Assembly (NCBI GenBank): GCA_965230265.1
Contig: OZ245999.1
Span: forward strand, 2,542,001-2,606,000
DNA length: 64,000 nucleotides
Origin: JAJFKX01 sp965230265
Lineage (GTDB): Bacteria; Pseudomonadota; Gammaproteobacteria; Xanthomonadales; Wenzhouxiangellaceae
Direction: 5' to 3'
The notes below the pieces were generated by a model. That model was not told where the DNA came from, searched no databases, and saw only the letters and a program-made list of their open reading frames with translations. Below are positions 1 through 8,437 of this stretch, one piece after another. Each line of letters opens with the position of its first letter. Within the stretch, counting starts at the first letter, position 1. The translations under genes and the position numbers were made by a program.

Positions 1-915
1 GCGTGACAGTGCCGGCTTCAGCATATTGCCAGCGTCCATTGCACCATCGGCCTTGCCTGCGCCTACCATGGTGTGCAGCTCGTCAATGAACAGAATAATC
101 TGGCCTTCCTGCTTGCTTAATTCATTGAGCACCGCTTTCAGGCGCTCCTCAAATTCGCCCCGGAATTTCGCGCCGGCAATCAATGCGCCCATATCCAGCG
201 ACAAAACCCGTCGATCGCGCAGACCTTCGGGCACTTCTCCATTGACAATGCGTTGAGCCAGACCTTCAACAATCGCCGTCTTGCCGACACCAGGTTCGCC
301 AATTAATACCGGATTGTTCTTGGTACGACGCTGCAACACCTGAATCGCGCGGCGAATTTCTTCATCACGACCGATCACCGGGTCCAGCTTGGAAGACTCA
401 GCCCTGGCGGTCAGGTCAACCGTGTATTTATCCAATGCCTGACGCTGATCTTCCGCATTGGGATCAGACACACTTTCACCGCCACGGGCATTATCAATGG
501 CCTGGTCCACCGCCTGACGATTAACGCCATTTTGCTGCAGCAGTTTGGCCAAATCGTTTTTGGCTTCCAAAATAGCCAGCAAAAACAATTCGCTGGCGAT
601 GTACTGATCACCGCGTTTCTGTGCGATTTTATCGGTAATGTTCAGTAGCTTGGCGGTATCGTTGGAGATATTGATATCGCCGGCACTGCCACTGACCTGT
701 GGCAACTGCTCCAACTGCTGATCCAGTACTGAACGCAAACCGGCAACATTTGCCCCGGCTGCCTGCAGCAACGGTCGAATACCGCTGCCCTCCTGATCCA
801 GCATCGCTGATAACACATGCACCGGTTCAATCATGGCATGATCACGCCCCAAAGCCAGGCTCTGAGCATCTGCCAGAGCCAGCTGGAATTTGCTGGTTAA
901 TTTGTCCATTCTCAT
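1..915 (-). CDS. clpB: ClpB disaggregase, N-terminal part (cut by window edge)
   Basis: Partial gene; the first 305 residues are visible and the rest lies left of the window. ClpB is a hexameric AAA+ disaggregase that rescues heat-aggregated proteins in the cytoplasm together with DnaK. The start MRMDKLTSKFQLAL matches the ClpB N-domain start, followed by the Clp-N repeats (about 1-145), the linker segment with GGESVSDPNAEDQRQAL, and the first nucleotide-binding domain with Walker A GEPGVGKT and Walker B IILFIDELHT. The ATG at 915 was chosen because the family starts with M-R-[LM]-D; a second in-frame ATG is at 909. A sigma-32-like promoter lies just upstream (968-995). Identity is certain. 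Confidence 0.97.
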   Translation of the reverse strand, partial: MRMDKLTSKFQLALADAQSLALGRDHAMIEPVHVLSAMLDQEGSGIRPLLQAAGANVAGLRSVLDQQLEQLPQVSGSAGDINISNDTAKLLNITDKIAQKRGDQYIASELFLLAILEAKNDLAKLLQQNGVNRQAVDQAIDNARGGESVSDPNAEDQRQALDKYTVDLTARAESSKLDPVIGRDEEIRRAIQVLQRRTKNNPVLIGEPGVGKTAIVEGLAQRIVNGEVPEGLRDRRVLSLDMGALIAGAKFRGEFEERLKAVLNELSKQEGQIILFIDELHTMVGAGKADGAMDAGNMLKPALSR

Positions 916-967
916 GGTATTACCTCGCCATATCTGGTGTGCCGCAATAAGCGGCTGATAGGCTATA

Positions 968-995
968 TTTCGGGGTGATTGGTGGTTTGATCAAG
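968..995 (-). promoter_or_regulatory. candidate sigma-32 (heat-shock) promoter of clpB
   Basis: On the minus strand, CTTGATC (995-989) and CCCCGAAA (975-968) are separated by exactly 13 nt. The sigma-32 consensus is CTTGAAA, 13-17 nt, CCCCATNT. The -10 element lies about 53 nt before the clpB start codon, leaving a leader of about 45 nt. Seen in sequence; function is inferred. Confidence 0.65.
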
Positions 996-1126
996 GACTT
1001 AGCTACTGCAGCTATGTAATTAGTACAGAGAACATTACACAGAACAACTCAGGCAATACATTACGATTGACACGCTCATTCAACAGCATTGCCTTTTATG
1101 CTATTGACTCAAAAATGGAAATCTAA

Positions 1127-1726
1127 ATGTCTAAAAAACGTATAACCTGGGGTTTGTATCTGTTGCTGATATTGGGCTTATTCATCAGCTCGGCGATGCG
1201 CTATGCCGCACCGACGGGCGGCAGCGACGAAGCGATATGGCGTTTTTGGATGATTTGGCTACATCTTGGTTTTGGTATGCTGCCGTTGGTATTGGGTGCC
1301 GTTCAGCTGATAGGACAATGGCAGTTTAAACACCCGTCACTACATCGTCTGATTGGGCGTGTTTATGTCATTTGTATTATGGTCAGCGGGTCGGCAGCGA
1401 TCTGGCTTGGCCTGAACTCAGAACTACCGATGTTCGGCTATGCATTGCTGGTCCTGGATGTCGTCTGGTGGCTGACGACGGGTATAGCGGTCTACCATAT
1501 TCGCCAACGTCGGGTATTGCAGCACCGTCAATGGATGATACGCAGTTTTCTGGTCACCAATGCTTTTGTGATATTCCGCCTGATGATCCCACTGGCAATA
1601 GCCATACCTGCTGGCAGTATTGAAAACAAGTTTGCGATTGCTGTGACTGTGGCCTGGATATTGCCACTGGCCATCTATCAGCGATACCTGAAACGCAAAC
1701 CAAGCGCTGATGCTGTTCAAGTTTGA
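1127..1726 (+). CDS. DUF2306-type integral membrane protein
   Basis: A 199-aa inner-membrane protein with about six hydrophobic segments. It carries the family's typical elements: HPSLHRLIGRVYV after the second segment (about 74-86) and HRQWMIRSF (about 136-144), with conserved histidines next to membrane segments. This pattern fits DUF2306 membrane proteins, whose biochemical role is not established. It is monocistronic on the plus strand, divergent from clpB, and converges on the two-component pair with a 20-nt gap. The start codon follows GGAA at a usable distance. Family assignment is fairly sure; function unknown. Confidence 0.75.
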   Translation: MSKKRITWGLYLLLILGLFISSAMRYAAPTGGSDEAIWRFWMIWLHLGFGMLPLVLGAVQLIGQWQFKHPSLHRLIGRVYVICIMVSGSAAIWLGLNSELPMFGYALLVLDVVWWLTTGIAVYHIRQRRVLQHRQWMIRSFLVTNAFVIFRLMIPLAIAIPAGSIENKFAIAVTVAWILPLAIYQRYLKRKPSADAVQV

Positions 1727-1746
1727 ACAGCCAGTAGTGGGTAGTG

Positions 1747-2412
1747 TTAAATCATCCCCAGCTCAAACGCTTTCAACACCGCCCTGGTACGGTCCCTGAC
1801 GCCCATCTTAGAAAGAATATTGGAGACATGATTTTTAACCGTTCCCTCAGCCACATCCAGTGAGTTGGCAATTTCCTTGTTGGAAAAACCGCTGGCCATT
1901 AAACGCAGGATTTCGGTTTCACGGGTGGTCAGTGGGTCAGGTTGCTCCAGGCTGGAAAAACCGGTTTCCATGCCTTTTAGGCCTTTCAGCAAACGCTCGG
2001 TCACAGCAGGCTTAACGATGGAACCACCTGCGGCAACCGCTTCAATGCCTTCAACCAGCTCTTCCAGTGATACGTCCTTGAGCAAATAGCCTTTGGCACC
2101 CGCCTTTAACCCCCCCAGTACCAGTTCATCGTCATCGAACGTGGTCAGAATAATGGTGGGTGGGAAAAAATCTGCTGTTGACAGATTGCGCAAAACCTCC
2201 AAACCCGACATGCCGGGCATCCGCATATCCAGCAACACCACATCGGGCCGAACTTCGGGGATTTTATTCAAGGCATCCTGACCATCAACTGCTTCAGATA
2301 CGATTTCAATGGTCTCTGCCAACTCTAGCAGGCTGCGTACGCCCTGTCGCACCAGGTTCTGATCATCAACCAGCATAACGCCGATTTTTTTAGTGGTGGT
2401 TGCTTCACTCAT
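1747..2412 (-). CDS. NarL/FixJ-family response regulator
   Basis: A 221-aa DNA-binding response regulator. The N-terminal receiver domain (about 8-125) contains the phospho-acceptor Asp in VVLLDMRMPGMSG and the Lys in GYLLKDV. The C-terminal LuxR-type helix-turn-helix (about 155-218) shows LTTRETEILRLMASG and NKEIANSL...VKNHVSNIL. It lies 30 nt downstream of the histidine kinase gene and is surely its partner. Targets are unknown; the nearest candidates are its own operon or neighbouring genes, but nothing in the sequence proves this. Confidence 0.93.
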   Translation of the reverse strand: MSEATTTKKIGVMLVDDQNLVRQGVRSLLELAETIEIVSEAVDGQDALNKIPEVRPDVVLLDMRMPGMSGLEVLRNLSTADFFPPTIILTTFDDDELVLGGLKAGAKGYLLKDVSLEELVEGIEAVAAGGSIVKPAVTERLLKGLKGMETGFSSLEQPDPLTTRETEILRLMASGFSNKEIANSLDVAEGTVKNHVSNILSKMGVRDRTRAVLKAFELGMI

Positions 2413-2442
2413 CGCTTGTTGGTTCCTTGCTGTTTTTGAGAA

Positions 2443-3609
2443 CTACTCATTAGGCAGGTGGGCATGCAATATAAAGCCACTGCCCAGCGCGGTATCCAAA
2501 TCCAAACCGCCACCCAATTGCCGCAGACGTTCGCGCATACCACTTAAACCATTGCCAATACGTGGTTGAGACATGCCCTGCCCGTCATCTTTGGCTGTCA
2601 GATGTAACTCATTGTCGCGGGCTTCCAGTTCCAGCCACAAATTTTTTGCGCGTGCATGACGCACCGCATTGGTAATCACTTCCTGCGCGCAGCGCAATAG
2701 CACCTGCGCACGCTGCGGGTCGGTCACATTGAATCCAGGTGGAATATCCAGATGAATTTGTGGCTGGGGTACACCTTCCACCAGTTTCCGTAGTGCTTCA
2801 GCGAGATTAACACCGTCATTGCTGCGCATTTCGCTGACCACTTCGCGCACGTCCGATAACAACAATCTGGCCACCGAGCGTGCTTGATGCACATGCTCCA
2901 ATGCCTTGCCATCAATCAAATGTGTGGCCACTTCCAGGTTTAAGGTCAATGCAGTCAGATGATGACCCACCAGGTCGTGCAGCTCGCGAGCGATACGCAC
3001 ACGTTCAGCAATGCGAGTATTTTCGGTTAACAGGCTCTGTGTCGCGCGCAATTCTGAATTTACGCGCCGTAATTCATCACGGGCTTCCGATAGCTGCCGC
3101 GTCGCCATCGACGCAATATAGGCAAAAAAGCCCAGACCCATAAAAGTGGCGCCAAACACAATCGCAGCCAGCGCCTCAACTTCTGGATTACGCACCACAA
3201 ATAGCGTAACCAGGGTGCTTTGAATGGCCATCCAGCTGACACCCAATTTAGGCTGGGTAACCCATGGCAGCAGGCTGGCCACCACCATCAATAAAATACC
3301 ACCAACCCCACCCATGGTGAACCACGAACAGGCCAATGCTGCAATGGTCATCGCCCCCAGATATACCCACCATGGCAGGCGCGGCGCCACTGGCCAGTGC
3401 CAGGTGACCTGCAGATACAGCACGCCAAACAGCAAATCGGAAATCAGCCAACCAATATAGTTGGCCCGAGGCATAGGCTCATCGGCCAGCAAATACGGCA
3501 CCAGCAATAGCGCCAATATCGATGTTAGCCAAATCACCAGCCCGGAATATTTCAACAAATCCGAGGCAAAATAGATGCGTAACTTGTTCACAATGTTATC
3601 TTGAGACAA
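2443..3609 (-). CDS. DesK/NarX-type sensor histidine kinase
   Basis: A membrane sensor kinase of 388 aa. About six hydrophobic segments fill residues 10-165, without an obvious extracytoplasmic sensor domain. A short coiled region follows, then the HisKA_3 dimerisation box RELHDLVGHHLT (phospho-acceptor His) and an HATPase_c domain with DDGQGM and GNGLSGMRERL. The start chosen is TTG at 3609, because it sits 7 nt after AGGGG and gives MSQDNIVNKL. An upstream ATG at 3717 would add 36 residues without family character and overlap the divergent gene at 3651. It is followed by its response regulator. Signal unknown. Confidence 0.88.
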   Translation of the reverse strand: MSQDNIVNKLRIYFASDLLKYSGLVIWLTSILALLLVPYLLADEPMPRANYIGWLISDLLFGVLYLQVTWHWPVAPRLPWWVYLGAMTIAALACSWFTMGGVGGILLMVVASLLPWVTQPKLGVSWMAIQSTLVTLFVVRNPEVEALAAIVFGATFMGLGFFAYIASMATRQLSEARDELRRVNSELRATQSLLTENTRIAERVRIARELHDLVGHHLTALTLNLEVATHLIDGKALEHVHQARSVARLLLSDVREVVSEMRSNDGVNLAEALRKLVEGVPQPQIHLDIPPGFNVTDPQRAQVLLRCAQEVITNAVRHARAKNLWLELEARDNELHLTAKDDGQGMSQPRIGNGLSGMRERLRQLGGGLDLDTALGSGFILHAHLPNE

Positions 3610-3650
3610 ACTTTCACCCCTGTATTTTAACGCTAACACGATACTGCTGT

Positions 3651-4178
3651 ATGTCCCTGAAGTCACAGACCTCAAAAAAGCCTGCTGATCAACCCAATTT
3701 AGCGCTTTGGCAGCCATTTGAGAAACCGTTGAAAGACTTATTGGATCGCTATGACATCCGACTTGAACCGGTCAGTGCTGAGCAAACCATCCCCGGAAGC
3801 TTCTGGGGCGATAGTGAAGCGGGCTTGGTCGGTAACATCCTGTATGTACGTGACGATACGCCTTTGCACTCAGCACTGCATGAAGCCGGGCACTATATTT
3901 GTATGGATCAGCCCCGACGTGAGGCTTTGGATACCAACGCGGGCGGTGATTATGATGAGGAAAACGCTGTGTGCTACTTGCAGGCCATTATGGCCGATGC
4001 CATTGCCGGTTACGGGAGACAACAATTATTCGCCGACATGGATACCTGGGGTTACAGCTTTCGCCTGGGTTCGGCCCAGGCATGGTTTGAGCAGGATGCT
4101 GACGAAGTACGAGAATGGTTATTCGACCATCAAATCATCGATCAGCAACAGCAATTGACCGGTCATTTGCGATATTAG
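3651..4178 (+). CDS. putative zincin-like metalloprotease-fold protein (HEAGH motif)
   Basis: A 175-aa soluble protein without signal peptide or membrane segment. Residues about 63-77 read LHSALHEAGHYICMD. HEAGH is an HExxH zinc-binding and catalytic motif of the gluzincin/IrrE type. A following DYDEENAVCYLQAIM segment could supply the third zinc ligand (Glu). This suggests a small cytoplasmic metallopeptidase or a relative that only keeps the fold. It resembles conserved hypothetical proteins of gammaproteobacteria. The ATG at 3651 is preferred over in-frame starts back to 3522, which would run into the kinase gene on the other strand. It converges on pgpA with a 4-nt gap. Confidence 0.6.
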   Translation: MSLKSQTSKKPADQPNLALWQPFEKPLKDLLDRYDIRLEPVSAEQTIPGSFWGDSEAGLVGNILYVRDDTPLHSALHEAGHYICMDQPRREALDTNAGGDYDEENAVCYLQAIMADAIAGYGRQQLFADMDTWGYSFRLGSAQAWFEQDADEVREWLFDHQIIDQQQQLTGHLRY

Positions 4179-4182
4179 CTAT

Positions 4183-4701
4183 TCACACAAGCAGTAAATC
4201 AGGCCACCAGTACTGCAACAGCAGCAATACCAGCATTGCATAGCAGGCGGCTAAAATATCATCCAGCATCACCCCCAGACCACCGTGCACATGCTGATCT
4301 GCCAGCTTTACCGGCCAGGGCTTGGCAATATCAAACAAGCGAAACAATACAAACGCTGCCAGCCAGCCTAACCATGAAACCGGCACCACCAGCAACACCA
4401 GCCACTGACCCAAAAATTCATCCCAGACCAGAGCCGGATGATCACTTTGTCCTAAACGCTTGCCCGCCTGATCACAGCACCAGATACCCAGCAGTAAAGC
4501 CCCCAGTAATACCGCGGCAATCATCCCGGGTTGTGCTGGCATGGTTTGTAAATAAACCCAGGCAATGGGCATGGCCATCAGGCTGCCTGCTGTGCCAGGG
4601 GCAATAGGGCTTAAGCCACTGCCAAACCCGCAGGCCAAAAAACCAGAAAGGGTGCGCAATGCAACCTGCCTCAATGGTTTGGATGATGGCTGAGATGTCA
4701 T
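4183..4701 (-). CDS. pgpA: phosphatidylglycerophosphatase A
   Basis: A 172-aa inner-membrane enzyme that removes the phosphate from phosphatidylglycerophosphate, the last step of phosphatidylglycerol synthesis. The N-terminal GFGSGLSPIAPGTAGSL is the family signature; VWDEFLGQWLVL and FRLFDIAKPWPV are the other conserved acidic/basic elements. About four membrane segments are visible. The ATG at 4701 overlaps the thiL stop (ATGA), which indicates translational coupling; a longer in-frame start at 4716 is less likely. It is the last gene of the rib/nusB/thiL operon. Confidence 0.93.
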   Translation of the reverse strand: MTSQPSSKPLRQVALRTLSGFLACGFGSGLSPIAPGTAGSLMAMPIAWVYLQTMPAQPGMIAAVLLGALLLGIWCCDQAGKRLGQSDHPALVWDEFLGQWLVLLVVPVSWLGWLAAFVLFRLFDIAKPWPVKLADQHVHGGLGVMLDDILAACYAMLVLLLLQYWWPDLLLV

Positions 4702-5657
4702 TCGAAATGCTTCCAACCGGTCTGGTTTAAACGCAGTGCTTCACCATTAACGTCCAAACAGACAATCCCTTCACCGGTAGTCATTTCACCAATTCGCGTT
4801 ATACGAATATCCATTTTTTTAGCCAATGCCGCAATTTTTTTATCCTGCTTGATCGGTGCAGTAAAACATAACTCGTAATCATCACCGCCCGCTAACGGCC
4901 AATGCAAATCAAATGCCGGATGTCGCAGCACTGCTTCACTTAAAGGCAATAAACCACTTTCGATTCGGGCACAGCACACTGACGCCTTACTGATATGTTC
5001 AACATCCGCTAACAAGCCATCGGAAATATCAATCATGCTGCTGGCAATGCCCCGCAGACTTCTCCCTAAATCAACCCGTGGCTGGGGTCGCTGTAGTCTG
5101 TCTAATAACCGTGGTGGCACGGTTTGTTGCTGCCGGGTTACATACAAAGCTGCAGCCGCATCCCCCAATGTCCCGCTGACCCAAATGCCATCGCCAGCAT
5201 TGGCCCCGCTGCGCATTACCGCCTTGCCTTTAGGCACCAAGCCCATGGCAGTGATCGTTACAGCCAGTGGACCGCGGGTTAAATCACCTCCGATTAAAGC
5301 CAGTTGATGCTGTTCGGCCAGTTCAGCAAAACCCTTGGCAAAACCATCCAGCCATGCACCGGTATCCCCATCAGATTGCGGCAAACTGAGATTCAGAGTC
5401 ACCCATCGAGGTACTGCCCCCATTGCCGCCAGATCACTTAAATTAACCGCCAGAGACTTGTAGCCAATCACATCGGGCCGCGCATCCGCAAAAAAATGAA
5501 TATCGGCATTTAAAGTATCGGTGGTGACCACCAGTTCCTGATTCCTAGGGACAGCCACCACCGCTGCATCATCACCAGGGCCCAGGTTGACACCTGCCTT
5601 CCGGGGTATCGGCAGTTGCTTGCAAAGTTGCTGAATCAGGCCAAATTCATCAGCCAT
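4698..5657 (-). CDS. thiL: thiamine-monophosphate kinase
   Basis: A 319-aa cytoplasmic enzyme that phosphorylates thiamine monophosphate to thiamine pyrophosphate. PurM-like fold: N-terminal GPGDDAAVV and TTDTLNADIHF, the Mg/ATP-binding segment ALIGGDLTRGPL, and the C-terminal MIDISDGLLADVEHI and LAGGDDYELCF are all present. Length is usual for the family. It overlaps pgpA by 4 nt and lies 8 nt after nusB, the standard nusB-thiL-pgpA order of gammaproteobacteria. Confidence 0.96.
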   Translation of the reverse strand: MADEFGLIQQLCKQLPIPRKAGVNLGPGDDAAVVAVPRNQELVVTTDTLNADIHFFADARPDVIGYKSLAVNLSDLAAMGAVPRWVTLNLSLPQSDGDTGAWLDGFAKGFAELAEQHQLALIGGDLTRGPLAVTITAMGLVPKGKAVMRSGANAGDGIWVSGTLGDAAAALYVTRQQQTVPPRLLDRLQRPQPRVDLGRSLRGIASSMIDISDGLLADVEHISKASVCCARIESGLLPLSEAVLRHPAFDLHWPLAGGDDYELCFTAPIKQDKKIAALAKKMDIRITRIGEMTTGEGIVCLDVNGEALRLNQTGWKHFE

Positions 5658-5665
5658 TGCATTAC

Positions 5666-6142
5666 TCAGCCTGTGCTGGAAGTGGTTGCAGCATTTTGTT
5701 GCTCAGCCAGCTGTTCGAACTTTCGTGTCTCCCGAGAAAACGGATCCAGCACCGCATTCACAAAGGTATGTGAACCATCGGCGCCAAAACGCTTGGCCAA
5801 ATCCACTGCCTCGTTTAATACCACTTTAAAGGGAATTTCCTGATGCTGCGTCAACTCTACCCAGCCAATTTGCAGCACGCTTTTTTCCATTGGATCGAGC
5901 TGATCCCAGGCAATTTTTAAGTGTGGTTTGAGTTGCTCGGCAATGTCTTTTTCATGTTGAGTGCTCTGCAATACCAATCGGCAAAAATGTGGCTCATCCA
6001 CATTGGCAAAATCCTGGGTTTCCAGAAACTGCTGGATCACCTGCTGGGCAGACCCGGGATTGATCTGCAGCTGATAAAGCGCCTGCACCGCACGTTGCCG
6101 GGCAACATACTGGGGACGATGAGGGCTGGAAGCACGCGCCAT
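5666..6142 (-). CDS. nusB: transcription antitermination factor NusB
   Basis: A 158-aa RNA-binding protein that, with NusE (S10), NusA and NusG, supports antitermination on rRNA operons. All-helical NusB fold; RQRAVQALYQLQ near the N terminus and the C-terminal NEAVDLAKRFGADGSHTFVNAVLD are signature regions. The ATG at 6142 is chosen because it overlaps the ribH stop as TGATG; an in-frame TTG at 6154 would add four residues. The C terminus is rich in Gln/Ala/Ser. Confidence 0.95.
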   Translation of the reverse strand: MARASSPHRPQYVARQRAVQALYQLQINPGSAQQVIQQFLETQDFANVDEPHFCRLVLQSTQHEKDIAEQLKPHLKIAWDQLDPMEKSVLQIGWVELTQHQEIPFKVVLNEAVDLAKRFGADGSHTFVNAVLDPFSRETRKFEQLAEQQNAATTSSTG

Positions 6143-6636
6143 CAGGTTTGCCAAGCCTGCTGAATTTTCGCTTGTTCCAGCTCCGCGCCCAGCGCGGCCA
6201 TTTCCAGTGCCGCGGTCCCCACCTCAAAGCCTTTATTGCCACGTTCAGGATCAGCACGTTCGAGCGCCTGTTCGCCGGTATCGGTGGTTAATACCCCAAA
6301 AATAATCGGCACATCTGTGGCCAGACCGGCATTGGTTAAACCTTGTGCACAGGCCGAGCTGATGTATTCAAAATGCGGTGTGCCGCCACGAATCACTGCA
6401 CCAATGGCAATCACGGCTTTGTAGTTGCCCTGTTGAGCGATTTGCTGAGCAGCCAGCGGAAGCTCAAAAGCACCCGGCACCCGAAAGCAATCGATATCCT
6501 CACTGGTGACTTGATGCTGGGTCAGTGCTGCCTGCACACCACTGATTAACTGACTGACCACCGGTTCATTGAACTTGGCAGCCACCAGTGCGAAGCGACC
6601 AGTTACCTGGCTGATGTCGGGGTTAAATTCCTGCAT
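6142..6636 (-). CDS. ribH: 6,7-dimethyl-8-ribityllumazine synthase
   Basis: A 164-aa enzyme that joins 5-amino-6-ribitylaminouracil and dihydroxybutanone phosphate, the penultimate step of riboflavin synthesis; the family forms 60-mer or pentamer assemblies. Seen: RFALVAAKFNEPVV, VPGAFELPLAAQ, and AIGAVIRGGTPHFEYI, which holds the phosphate-binding and catalytic His region. It sits between ribB(A) and nusB, as in most gammaproteobacteria, and overlaps nusB by one base. Confidence 0.96.
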   Translation of the reverse strand: MQEFNPDISQVTGRFALVAAKFNEPVVSQLISGVQAALTQHQVTSEDIDCFRVPGAFELPLAAQQIAQQGNYKAVIAIGAVIRGGTPHFEYISSACAQGLTNAGLATDVPIIFGVLTTDTGEQALERADPERGNKGFEVGTAALEMAALGAELEQAKIQQAWQT

Positions 6637-6660
6637 TGTTTTTGCTCTTTACTAAAGGCT

Positions 6661-7830
6661 TTAAATATCGTCTGGTTCGCAATAACCAGTCACCTGCAAA
6701 CCAAAACCGGCCAGGCCATGGAAGCGTTTGGGTGCACTTAATACCTGCATCTTGCGAATACCCAGATCAGAAATAATCTGCGCACCAATACCATATGTGC
6801 GCAGTTCACTGGCAACCGCATTATCACCTTGCTGGTCAACCGGTTGAGGCCGTTGCTCCAGCATGGCCAAACGTTTGGCATCACTCTCCTGCTGCCCCAG
6901 CACCAGCACCAGACCGGCGCCGCGACGTTGAATGGTCTGCATCGCTACCGATAACGGCAAACCATAACCCGGCTCGTCCAGTGCCAGTACGTCGCTGAGC
7001 AGGTTCTGCACATGCACGCGCACCAGGAAAGGTTCATCCGCCTGCGGTTCACCCTTCATCAGTGCCCAATGCAGACACTGGTGAATCTTGTCCTGATAGA
7101 CATGCATTTCAAATTCACCATGTTCGGTTTTAACACTGCGTCGATGCAGCATTTCGATGCTGTTCTCGGTTTCCATCCGGTAACGGATTAAATCGGCAAT
7201 GGTGCCGATTTTGAGCTTGTGCTCACGTGCGAACGCTTCCAGTTCCGGACGACGGGCCATGGAACCATCTTCATTCAGAATTTCTACCAATACCGCCGCA
7301 GGCTCAATGCCAGCCAACAATGCCAGATCCACCGCTGCCTCGGTATGGCCTGCGCGGGTCAATACGCCACCTGGGCGGGCCATCAACGGAAAAATATGCC
7401 CTGGCTGAACAATATCGCGCGGTGTGGCATTGGGTCTGACCGCCGTGCGAATGGTATGCGCACGGTCATAGGCTGAGATACCGGTGGTGACACCTTCAGC
7501 GGCTTCAATGGAAGCGGTAAAGTTGGTGGCAAACTGGGCACCGTTGTCGTTGACCATCAAACTCAGGTTCAACTGATCACAGCGCTCACGGGTCAGGGAA
7601 AGACAAATCAAGCCACGGCCATAACGGGCCATAAAGTTGATGTCTTCCGGCCGCACCATATTGGCCGCCATAATCAGATCGCCTTCATTTTCGCGATCTT
7701 CGTCGTCCATAATGACGACCATTTTGCCCTGGCGGATATCTTCCAGAATCTCACCGACCGTATTCAAACGTGTCGCTTCTTGATCGCCGGTTTTAACGGC
7801 ACTGAGTACAGGTTTTGACGTTGCGTTCAT
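6661..7830 (-). CDS. ribB: dihydroxybutanone-phosphate synthase with degenerate GTP cyclohydrolase II-like domain (RibBX type)
   Basis: A 389-aa protein. Residues about 22-220 are a complete RibB domain that makes 3,4-dihydroxy-2-butanone 4-phosphate from ribulose 5-phosphate: DDEDRENEGDLI, GRGLICLSL, and TPRDIVQPGHIFPL/RAGHTEAAVDL are all present. The C-terminal half (about 230-380) aligns in position with GTP cyclohydrolase II but lacks the zinc cysteines (CxxxxC-x-C, normally LRCDCG) and the GRNIGL loop; the matching place reads LGQQESDAKRLAML. So only the RibB activity can be predicted. This architecture is known as RibBX. GTP cyclohydrolase II must come from a ribA elsewhere in the genome. 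Confidence 0.92.
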   Translation of the reverse strand: MNATSKPVLSAVKTGDQEATRLNTVGEILEDIRQGKMVVIMDDEDRENEGDLIMAANMVRPEDINFMARYGRGLICLSLTRERCDQLNLSLMVNDNGAQFATNFTASIEAAEGVTTGISAYDRAHTIRTAVRPNATPRDIVQPGHIFPLMARPGGVLTRAGHTEAAVDLALLAGIEPAAVLVEILNEDGSMARRPELEAFAREHKLKIGTIADLIRYRMETENSIEMLHRRSVKTEHGEFEMHVYQDKIHQCLHWALMKGEPQADEPFLVRVHVQNLLSDVLALDEPGYGLPLSVAMQTIQRRGAGLVLVLGQQESDAKRLAMLEQRPQPVDQQGDNAVASELRTYGIGAQIISDLGIRKMQVLSAPKRFHGLAGFGLQVTGYCEPDDI

Positions 7831-8435
7831 AAGCCTATTTTACCATTATCGAACTGCGCCAACCGCGCGACATAGCGGGCGATCAAATCCACTTCCAGAT
7901 TCACCGGCTGATTAACATCCAGTTGCCGAAAACTGGTCACTTTGCGGGTATGCGGAATCAACTGAACACGAAAGCCCTGCTGATCGGTTTCATTGACGGT
8001 CAGGCTGATCCCATCAATGGTAATGCTGCCCTTGGCGGCGATCAGCGGCAATAAATTCTGTGGTGCATTGAACCACACCAGTGTACTGTCCCCGCCCTCA
8101 TTCACGCTGCGCACGCTGCCGACACCATCCACATGCCCACTAACCAGATGACCATCCAGCTTGTCACCAAGCGCCATCGAAGGTTCCAGGTTTAGCCAGT
8201 CACCGGGTATAAGCTTCCCCAGTGTGGTACAGGCCAGTGTCTCTGCAGACAAATCCGCACTGAAGCCCTGTTCATCTGGTTCCAGTACAGTCAAACAGGC
8301 ACCATTTACGGCCACACTGTCACCGACACCAACATTCAGCCGCGCACCCTGGTATTGCAGTTGCAGCCGCGCACCTGCATCCAATGGCTGCAGTTGGACC
8401 AAAGTGGCCTGAGTGCGAATTAAACCGGTAAACAT
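7827..8435 (-). CDS. ribE: riboflavin synthase, alpha subunit
   Basis: A 202-aa enzyme (called RibC in E. coli) that dismutates two 6,7-dimethyl-8-ribityllumazines into riboflavin. It shows the start MFTGLI and two tandem lumazine-binding repeats: the first with VGDSVAVNGACLTV and SAETL, the second with GHLVSGHVDGVG and KGSITIDGISLTV. Trimeric cytoplasmic enzyme by family. It overlaps the ribB(A) start by 4 nt and lies 2 nt after ribD. Confidence 0.95.
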   Translation of the reverse strand: MFTGLIRTQATLVQLQPLDAGARLQLQYQGARLNVGVGDSVAVNGACLTVLEPDEQGFSADLSAETLACTTLGKLIPGDWLNLEPSMALGDKLDGHLVSGHVDGVGSVRSVNEGGDSTLVWFNAPQNLLPLIAAKGSITIDGISLTVNETDQQGFRVQLIPHTRKVTSFRQLDVNQPVNLEVDLIARYVARLAQFDNGKIGL

Positions 8436-8437
8436 AA

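Noticed and set aside
1424..1720. 98-aa minus-strand frame inside the DUF2306 gene
   Set aside because: A shadow frame without ribosome site or family character.
3522..3650. N-terminal extension of the zincin gene
   Set aside because: The extension overlaps the kinase coding region on the other strand and shows no conserved character; ATG 3651 is more natural.
3610..3717. ATG start of the histidine kinase at 3717
   Set aside because: It would add 36 polar residues before the first membrane segment and overlap the divergent gene. TTG 3609 has a strong ribosome site.
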